A stretch of DNA of 64,000 nt from Miscanthus floridulus. Its lineage: Eukaryota > Streptophyta > Magnoliopsida > Poales > Poaceae. Shown here in pieces: positions 55,724 to 64,000 of this stretch; the first letter of the stretch is position 1; each line of letters starts with the position of its first letter. Position numbers and translations under genes: made by a program. The DNA lies in NCBI RefSeq assembly GCF_019320115.1, contig NC_089581.1:8805707-8869706 (forward strand). The letters run 5' to 3'. The notes under the pieces are model-generated. The model was not told the DNA's origin. It saw nothing but the letters and a program-made list of their open reading frames with translations, and ran no database searches.

Positions 55724-57180
55724 TGCAAAAGTGATGTGGATCTGCAGCAAAGGTTTGATAGATAGGTGCAGTTTCCTGGTTGCAGATAATTATTTTTTGC
55801 TGGAATCCCTCCGTGTGCTATTCTTATTATTTTTGCCCATGGCGCTTTGGCTGTCGCGGGCTGCTTTGCCGCATCATGATTCAAGTGTATACCTACTACA
55901 GCTGGAAGGACTGGATTGTGTTCTCACTTATCTCTAACTGGTTGATGCTTTTGGCTTGGTGGGGGCTGCACGCTGCAGTGGTGGGGTTCAAGCATCAAGC
56001 AGCAATCTGTATTATGGGGGGAAACTTTTCCCAATGTATTCATTTTGTTCCCCTTTCTTCCTCACCTGATTTTCTTCTCTCTTTCTTTTTTTTTTCTTTT
56101 TGTGATTCTTGTAGGGGTGAACACTTGTATGGTTCTATGTTGGGCCATTAGTTTTTTCTGACTACCTTGATTTGCCGTATAGAATTACCTTTTAAGGGCA
56201 ACTAGTCAACCTGTAGCATTCTTTGCCACCAGCATTTGAATTTGAGCCCTGGTTTCCACATTTCATTCTGCTTTGAACAAAAGATGAGGCGAGGGACATG
56301 GTACCTAGTACTGTGATCTGTACCACACCGCAGTTTCCGTTTGAAATTCTGCCCTGTATCCTGGGCCGTTGTGCCCGCTCACTGATTACCAAACATCACA
56401 CATCCAACACGGTTCTGATGTACTTGCTAATCGAAAAGGATCTGTTGTGCGACACTAACGTTACGTGGTCCTGCACTCCTGCGCTTCTTTTTGACCTGGA
56501 AGTTCTACTGGAATATTTTGACAGCATCGGCTATACAAAAATCGTGTCTGCTTCTGTGGTGCTTATGCCGCCTGGACGTCTTGTTGCCCAGCTGAGGCTG
56601 GCGTCGACGTCGATACAACCTGTGGTGTCTACCAGTATTTATTTTGTCTTGTTGAAAAAGGCAGGATCCCAGCTTATGTGAGGCCGTGGCTGGTGGCCTT
56701 CTGCCGCCCTGCCCACAGAACGTGCCAGGTGCCGTGTCGTTTGGGGCAAGCGGGCAACAGCTGCACGTGACAACAGGCCTGGTTTCGTTGGGCGCTCGCT
56801 ATTCTCCCGTGTCGCTCTCGCCACCAGTTAATGCTGATGCTGGCGCAGACGCAGACGCACAGCGCGCTGCCGGACGGAGCCGGGCTTCAGCGTCAAAAAG
56901 CGATGGTCACGAATGCATCGCCACACGTCACTTCATCCGCCTTTGCACGTCGGAGATGCTTCCATTCTCTTCCTTCATTTTCTCATGCCGAATACCATCA
57001 TGACAACGTATTCTGCACAAGAGCGTCCGCATCCATGGTCTACCCAACATTAGTATTAGGACACAAGGCAAGAAAAGGCATTTCTTTGATGTCAAGAATC
57101 AGAGAATCCAGTGGAAGTTAGACGTGGCGCCGTAGTGTTCACTTCTGTCATGGAACCGAACAATAACGATAGTCTCGTAG
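55724..57180. other. PP2A 3' UTR and intergenic region
   Basis: The first few hundred bases are the likely 3' UTR (T-rich, ending around 56100-56160). Beyond that no gene is seen. Open frames at 56298-57121 overlap on both strands and lack motifs. Confidence 0.4.
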
Positions 57181-58032
57181 TGTCAGTGTTTCGAACACAC
57201 CGACCAGTAAATTTATGATTGTTGCGTGTTAGGTCCAGATAGTGCGCTAAAGAACATAAGATTTATACTGGTTCGGGCTGAACGTCCCTACGTCCAGTCT
57301 ACTGCTGCTCGTGTTATTAGTACCGAAAATGGTTCGTAGTAGGGGGCACAAACCGTCGAGAGAGGGATGAGTCCCAAGTCTCTGATGGAATAATCGAAAA
57401 GGTCGTCGAGAGCTTGGTTGCTGCTCAGCCGTGTGTTAAGTATCGTTTGTGTTGAACTTATCCGTCCAGAGTTCGTCCCTTTGGTGGGGGGCTGCCCTCC
57501 CTTTTATAGACCAAGGGGGGAGCAGGGGTTACAGATCGGAGAAAGAGGAAAATACCAAAGGTATCCAAGGTCCTTCGAGGGAGTCGGGTCTTCCTTTTTC
57601 CCTGTGCCTGCCCTGCTTAACATGGCAGACCGTGTCAGAGCCGCTGTTCGCCTAAACGGTCGTTTAACCCGTTTAAACACCGTGTAAACGCTACACAGTG
57701 GTGCGCCGTTTCCGTTTAATCACCCGTTTACCCTGTTTAATTGGCCGTTTAGCCCGTTTAATGGGACGTTTTGCCCGAATAATGGCTAAACGGCAGGTGA
57801 CCGACTGTTTACCGTTTATCGTTTAGGAAAACACTACTCATCGCATCCGCCGCCCCTATAAAACCACGGGGTTCGCCCCCAGGGTTCCGTACTTTGCCTT
57901 TTCGCCTTCGCATCGTCAACCTCCACCGCTAAACGCCAGAGCCTTCCGTACTCGCATCGCGGTCGCCGTCAAGCTCGCCTCCACATCGCAGCCGCCGTTG
58001 AACTCGTGTCCACCCCCCTCCCAATCGTTTCA
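57181..58032. repeat. LTR-like terminus and promoter region of a Gypsy-related element
   Basis: The block starts TGTCAGTGTTTCG at 57181 and carries the ACTGGTTCGGGCTG...CCCTACGTCCAG segment found in grass Gypsy LTRs. It includes nine AAACGG/CCGTTT words between 57654 and 57817 and a TATA box CTATAAAA near 57858. The right edge of the LTR could not be set. Confidence 0.5.
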
Positions 58033-61000
58033 ATGGAGCTGTGGGGCAGATCCAGCATCACCCCTTAGCGCCTAGAGGGCCTCATTCGCCGTGGCCTCCT
58101 TCGCCTGCTGACTACCGCCGAGGAGTGGCGGCTGCCCGGTGATGAGGATGAGCCGTTGCCGCCCGAAGGGTATGATGTGTCCTTCGCTCACTTCCATGAG
58201 CGGGGATTCGCCATACCTGCTCACCCGTTCCTTCGGGGGCTGTTGGATTACTACCTGGTGGAGCTGCAGCACCTTACCCCCAATGGGATCCAGCACATTG
58301 CGGCGTTCGTCGCCTTATGTGAGGGGTTCTTGGGGATTGATCCTCACTTCGACTTGTGGCGACATATCTTCACCGTCAACCTTTTGAAGAGGCAGGTCGG
58401 GAAGCAGGAGCTACCCACGCCGGTGGGATGCGCCGGTATTCACCTCCGCAACAACCGGGTAGATGCGTACCCGTTAATGCGTCTGTCCACCTCCAACAAG
58501 GGGTGGCATTCGCAATGGTTCTATGTCAAGGATGACGCCGCCGACCCCTTGCTAGTCTTCTCCGGGTGCGTCATCAAGGAGGCCCCGAGGTCATGGAGGT
58601 GGGGCGTCCCGATCAAGGAGAGGAAGAAAATCGACGACCTTCTCGCTGCCCTCCAAACTTTGAAGAACAGGGGCGTGAAGGGTTTGGGGATCATCGGCGC
58701 CTACCATGCGAGGAGGGTGGCGCCGCTGATGGCACGTGTGCTTCCCCTGCACCAGATGGTGCCCAGAGCACCGCCCGAAGGGACAGTGCTTATCGACGAG
58801 GCGCTGCCTCCTTTCGAGGTGGCGTAACGCATCAAGGAGGCGATGGAGCCTTTGAAGGACACCGCTGGCGTCGTCCTTGATTTTGTGTTCCCGGTGCTGG
58901 GGCATCCCCCAATGCGGCCAGAACCGGGGTTTATTGACTTCGTAAGTTTTCCTTCTCTGTACTCCTTTTTACTTGAATTTTTGACCCCTTGAAGCTGACC
59001 CTGGGGATGGCGGGACTAGCCGGGGGGACTATTCTTCAAGGATAGACCGGCTCCGTTGTAGAAGGATTGGACCCTGGCGAAAGCGAACCGTATCATGGCC
59101 GAGTGGGACAAAAAGTCGAGGGAGCTTAGGAAGAAGAAGCTGTTACGGAAGCGGCAAGCGCGTGATCGAGGAGAGGAGACAGGCAGTGACGATGACGATG
59201 ATGACGACAACGAGGTAGCCACCGGCGTGGATTGGGACGTCCTGGCGGACGAGGATATGCTGACAGGTGCCCACCGACCCATGTAGGGACCCTTCCCGTT
59301 CCACGCAGAGGGAAGCAAGTCCGTGAGATCGGTGGAGGTAGGTCGAACCATCGGCCCGTCCGTGGGGCCGGTGGGAGCCAGAGAATCTGCCGCCCCACCC
59401 GGGGTGCTGCCGGAGGATCAGTGGATGGGAGGCGGATTGGTTGCCTCCCTCGAGGCATCAACAGAGAGGGGCGGCTCCGTCACCGCGCCCTCGGAGATAA
59501 GGGAGGCGAGCCCCCCTACCCGGGAGCAGGGAGCAGGCTCGAAGCGGTCCCGCCCAGATGAGTCGGGGCAGGGGTCTAGGGGTTCATCCCCGAAATGTTC
59601 CCGCCACCCCAAGGCGTCGGAGTAGGCCACTGATTCCCCTGTTCCCCCCCCCCTTTATTCTTCTCTTTCGACCTTATGCCTTTTTCCCTCTTACAGATTC
59701 TTGCGGTGGGGCCGCTCTCTGGGGCTGGCGCCCAAGAAGAGCCTTACCCTTCAGGCAGGACGGACGGCGTTGCCCGACGTCGCCCCTGTTTTGGGCAGGA
59801 GCGGCGCTGATGCTGTGGCCTCGTTGGCCAATCCAGCGGCGCCCGCGGTGGCACCCGCGTCCTCGGTGGTCGCCAAGCAGGCGGTGTCTTTCGTGGTGGG
59901 CGCGACACCGCCAGTCAAGGGCCCGGTGTCGCCGGTGGTGGTGGCCGTGGCCGCTCCAAGCCCGGAGCACCCGGACGCCACCACGGTGGTGTCCGAGGGG
60001 GCGGCGCAATTCGTGCCTCCGGCGGCCCAAGCGACGGCGCCCGACATAGGCTGGACGGAGGAGGACGCGGCCGGATTGCCCCCAACCCTGACAAGCCAGG
60101 CGTAGTCGGATGTAGCCACTGTGGCATCCAAGGGAGCGGCGTAGTCCGTGCCACCGGAGGCCCAAGCGAAGGTGACCACGACCGCGACAAGCCCGACGGG
60201 GCTAGATGTTGCCATGGTGGCATCCGAGGGGGTGGCGCAATCTACGCCACCTATGGCCCAGGCTGTGGTGCCTAAGGCGGGCCAAATGGAGGAGGACACG
60301 ACTGGAGGGTCTCCGGGCGCCGTGGCGGTGGTGGAGAGGATCAGCAGGAGATCGCCCTCGGCCCTGTTGTTAAGGGGCATCCGCTCCCCCATGCAGGGCG
60401 AGCCGCCGCTTCAGTGGATGGCCGCTGAGGACCCAACGTTGGCTCTTTTCTCGCTTGACGATGCTGCAGAGAGCTTGGAGCGGGAGAATCTTGACATCGG
60501 GTTCTCGGCTATGATGGATGCCTTGAGCCAGGCCAGTGGTGTTCTGTGCGAAATCCTCATTCTTACTAGCCGGGTATCCGCTTAATCTTCTCCCTCGTTC
60601 TCTTTTCTTCATGTATTCTTGTGTTTTCATATTTTTGATACCGGTCCTCTTTTTAGTGTATCGTTGCTCGTAGCCAGAACAAATCCCGGTTCCTCTGTGA
60701 GCAAAAAGCGGAAAGGGATCGCCTTACCGAGGAGGCCCGGCTGCGAGGAGATGTGGGCGTGCAGCTCGCTGCCGCCCAGCAATAGGAGGCCGAGGCGCGT
60801 CGGGACACGGAGGAGATCCATGGGATGTTTAAAGACCTGTCGGCAAGGGTGAAGCTGGACGAGGAGGCAGCCGCCAGGATCCAAAAGGAGTGGGACGAGC
60901 TGCTCCAGAAGGATGCCGAGGCCAGTTAGCGGGCCATTGAGGTCCTAGCTGAGCTAGAGACGGAGCGGGATCTCTGATGGAAGGCTGAGGAAAGGTCCGC

Positions 61001-61605
61001 GGCACTACAGCAGAGGGCGAACTAGGATGCTGAGGTGATCTCCTAGCTGTGCGGGGAGAGGGACGAGCTGCGCCAGACCGAAGAAAGACTTCGCTCGAAG
61101 TGCAGCATGGCCCACGAGGAGCACGACCGGGCCATCAGAGAGCGCAGCGAGGCGCGTCGGGAGGCCATGGCCCTCCGGGTGGATCTTGGAGACGCGGTGG
61201 CCCGAAGGCTGGAGGCTGAGGAAGTTTCTGCCGGGCTAGGCATGGAACTCACCGAGGTGCGGGGGATCCTTTAGGCTGAAAGCGATCAGCACGATCTTCT
61301 ACGTGCTGCAGTCATGGTGGTCTGCGACGACCTGCAGGTGACGCAAGGTGAGGGGATTGGCTCCCTCCCGATTCGTGCCACTGGTATCATGGCGCGGGTG
61401 GGCCAGCTTTTCATGCCGGGATCACCCAAGCCTTTGCTGTTGCCCGTTCTCATTATGATTGGGAGATCAACTTGGAGGTAATGAGCCAAGGCTTTGTGCC
61501 TATCTATGAAGACCCCGAGCTGGACAAGATTGAGAGGGCGGTGACTCCCCTTGCGTGGAACCTAGCGAATAGGCTGAAAGAAACGGTTCTCCCTCCGCGG
61601 AAGTA
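58033..61605 (+). pseudogene. Decayed Transposase_28 (gypsy-associated) gene with coiled-coil C-terminus
   Basis: The frame opens at ATG 58033, about 175 bp after a TATA box. The first exon (58033-58941, donor GTAAGT) encodes a domain with VSFAHFHERGFAIPAHPFLRGLL and LTPNGIQHIAAFVALCEGFLGI blocks, characteristic of the plant family annotated as putative gypsy-type transposon (Transposase_28). Stops lie at 58066 and 58825. Later exons (about 59020-59625, then 59698-60568) encode a Lys/Arg- and Asp-rich stretch and an Ala/Pro/Val-rich low-complexity region. The last part (about 60670-61605) is an ERD/EEA-rich coiled coil broken by at least five TAG and one TGA codon. The molecular function of the family is unknown. 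By analogy with the antisense gene at 9716-12867 it may be the antisense gene of a minus-strand Tat element that continues past 64000. Confidence 0.75.
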
Positions 61606-64000
61606 GTTAGTTGAATAAGTTTGATAAACATTTATCCGTAATATGTGAACAAGTGTCCATACTTTTATGTCTGAAAATGGATTCATGACTTTATTTCACA
61701 ATTTTGTTTCGTTTGTTTGATCTTACCTTCTTCCTTTTTGCAATGAGGAAAGATTTATGCGATCTGACCCTTCCGTTTGTTAAGACTGTAGGGCCCAAGG
61801 TGTTAGGGGAAATTTTGATTGTGTTGGTGAGCAAAATTACCATAGCCGTCTGGGCGTGGGCTTTTTGCAGTCTTACCTATCTGTTCCCCCGAACCTTGCC
61901 GCTAGTCTCGACGCGAGGAGAAGGTCTGATGTAATGACTATTTCAAAAAAAGAAAGGAGGTACCCGTACCTTTATCAGCCCCCGAGTGAGATCCGACCCC
62001 TTGCGGTCGCTGGGGTCGAATGTTACTAGAGACCGGAGCGAGGGTAGCGAACTTACATTTGTATTCACGCGTACCCCTTACTTAGGACTTTGGCGATCAC
62101 TGTGTGACCGTGCATTTGGCCTTATCGCTGGTCTGGCCTTCCCCGAGCCCCCACACACGGTGGGGATTCGGTCAAGGGCTGGCTCATTTTGCGACTATCG
62201 CCCCATTAGTGGTTTTTCGCAACTAGAGGGGTTAAGGCGACGTCACTTGCCTCGATGGCTCGAGTGACGTGCTTTATGAGCTCGCTAACGAGGATGTTCG
62301 GACGAAATCCGATCCTGTTTGCTTTGCGACAGGGTCGGCAAAAGCCCTCGGGTGGCGTTCCGTTGCTCCTTGGCCCGTCTTCCAACGGATCCCCCTCAAT
62401 GGGGATTCTATGGGCTCAGCTAGAGGCTGGATTGAACTAGAAGGTTGAGATGACCCTACCTGCCTCAATGCGGGCTGGGCAAAGGCCGTTGAGGCTCATC
62501 TGCATTTTCTCCCCTGGCTCTTGTTCGACGCGAGGCGGCCCCAGACCCTTCGCGGGTCAGCCTTCGAACCTCGATCTCTTGATCTTGGATCAAGCGGCTC
62601 GAGCCCCTGAGCCCCTTAGGGTCTGATAGGGGTCGGTCGTGTTTCGCGCATTACCCCGTCCTCGGTTCTCGTAACCGGAGGGACTAAGTTGACGATACTT
62701 GCCTCGATGGCTCGAGTGCCGTGCTTAATGAGCTCGCTAACGGGCATGTTCGTGTGAAATCCGGGTCCATCATTCGCTGACGAGGTCGGTAGAGCCCTCA
62801 TGTGGCATTTCACTACTTCTTAACCCGCATCTCGGCAGATGCCCAAGCCGTTCGATAGGCTTAGGTGGCCCGTTGGCCTCTCCTCGATGGAGATTCTGTG
62901 GGTTTAGCTCGGGGTTAGAATCGAAGAAGAAAGGCCGAGATGTCCCTATCTGCTTTTGAGCGGGGTTGGGCAAGGCCACTGGGGCTCATCTGTGTTTTTC
63001 TCCTCTGGCTCTGTTTGACGCGAGGTAGCCTCGAGCCCTTCGCGGGCCGGCCTTCGAACCTCGGTCGGTCGCTGCTCATATTGAATGAGGCGGCTGCCGC
63101 TTTGTGACGTGACACGAAGCGTTGAGATGCAGGGATTTGCATATGCAACGTTTAGATGTATGGATTTAGCGTATAATTTAATTGAAACAAAATCAGGGGG
63201 TCGGTAACGTTACCTTGGTGGTGTGAGCGACGGGAAGCTTTTACCAAATATGATAGTGCGGGGTTCGGGCCCGACGTCTACGACAAGGTCGGTGTAACCT
63301 GCATAAACATTGTCATTTTTCATTACTGTCTCTCGGTGGCGATCCGAGTCGTTCGATTGATTTTAGGCGACTTGATAGCTTTTCCTCGAAGGAGATTCTA
63401 CAGGAGCCCCCCCCAAACTATTCTCGGGAAGGCGGGAGCCAAGGCTTGTGGTGTGGGGAACTGTGAATTCGATTATGCTGGTGAACAAAAACACCGTAGT
63501 CGTCGAGGCATAGGGTCTGGTGGTTCGTCCAGTTGTATTCAAAGTTTTATACCCACACGTCGTGCTTTTGGTTTTGAACGTAAGGAGGGGTCGGGCGAGG
63601 AGGATGTCTAAACATGTAGACACTCTCGGCAGCCCCCGAGCGATGTTCGTGCCCCTGCCGTTGCTGGGGTCGGAAACTCGTTAATGAAATTAACCCGCAA
63701 AGCAAGGAAACAGAGGTGCTTATCTTTCTACGGCCATCCGTTCTTTGTTTCGCCTGGGCCGTTCGATTGACCCAGGAGGCCCGATGGGACCTCCCTCGTC
63801 AGGTCATTCCATGGTCCTGCCTAGGGAAGCAGAGAGTCGTCTGCATGTGAGTGTGCCCTGGTTCTCGCGCCCGGTGTGCATTAGTGGCGGGCCACTCCTA
63901 GGCAACATCTTGTCGGTCAGAGCATGTCCCGTCGGTCTAGGCGTGTCCCCTCGGATTCCCATTAGCATTGATCTCCCACCTGTAATGAATAGGGGAAGGC
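61606..64000. repeat. Noncoding element region with tandem repeats
   Basis: Two diverged units of about 450-490 bp lie side by side: CTCGATGGCTCGAGTG occurs at 62251 and 62703, and a CTGGCTC...GACGCGAGG...CTTCGCGGG segment at 62514 and 63005. A shorter related pair, CAGCCCCCGAG...GCTGGGGTCG, occurs at about 61978 and 63631. No gene is supported. This fits the hypervariable repeat-bearing noncoding region of Tat-type elements. Confidence 0.6.

Noticed and set aside
59126..60392. Minus-strand and alternate-frame ORFs up to 213 codons
   Set aside because: Shadows of the Ala/Pro/Val-rich plus-strand frame of the Transposase_28 gene.

Overview
This is nuclear plant DNA, almost certainly from a grass, and probably the sorghum/maize/sugarcane group. 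The evidence is spliced genes with GT-AG introns, GC-rich first exons, a UGT91-type glycosyltransferase, and dense nested LTR retrotransposons of families common in large grass genomes. No bacterial or organellar features were seen. The species was inferred, not established.

Layout. (1) 1-15915: the 3' end of a Sirevirus-like Copia element (RNase H tail, untranslated region with repeated GGGGGAG boxes, 3' LTR). Its LTR is split by a complete 12.3-kb Ty3/Gypsy element of the Tat lineage (1930-14225) with matching 757-bp LTRs, AATGG target duplications, a decayed gag-pro-RT-RNase H-integrase region, and a spliced antisense gene with its own TATA box. (2) 15916-20965: long LTR remnants. (3) 20966-24374: no gene recognised. 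(4) 24375-25835, minus: a single-exon UDP-glycosyltransferase (UGT91-like). (5) 26036-32804: a complete but dead Copia element on the minus strand, with CAAAT duplications, inserted 200 bp upstream of that gene. (6) 32810-36189: small elements, including a Helitron inside a Stowaway-like MITE. (7) 36190-41904, plus: squalene synthase, 13 coding exons, 403 residues. (8) 43092-47140, minus: DED1-type DEAD-box RNA helicase, 6 coding exons, 645 residues, convergent with squalene synthase. (9) 47700-51515: repeats. (10) 52018-55723, plus: protein phosphatase 2A catalytic subunit, 11 exons, 307 residues. (11) 57181-64000: the edge of a further Gypsy-related element, with a decayed Transposase_28/coiled-coil gene and tandem repeats, cut by the window end.

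The four host genes are unrelated in function: sterol and triterpene precursor synthesis, small-molecule glycosylation, RNA remodelling and protein dephosphorylation. They are separately transcribed genes in a gene island between transposon blocks. From memory, rice chromosome 3 has squalene synthase, RH37 and a PP2A gene in adjacent loci, so this looks like a conserved grass block; that recollection needs a search.

The most unusual signals are: dozens of dispersed GCCGAT/ATCGGC words through the LTRs, both coding strands and the antisense gene of the Tat element; that antisense gene itself; decay of element ORFs almost entirely by stops explainable as C-to-T changes; and a MITE that starts six bases inside an intron of the helicase.
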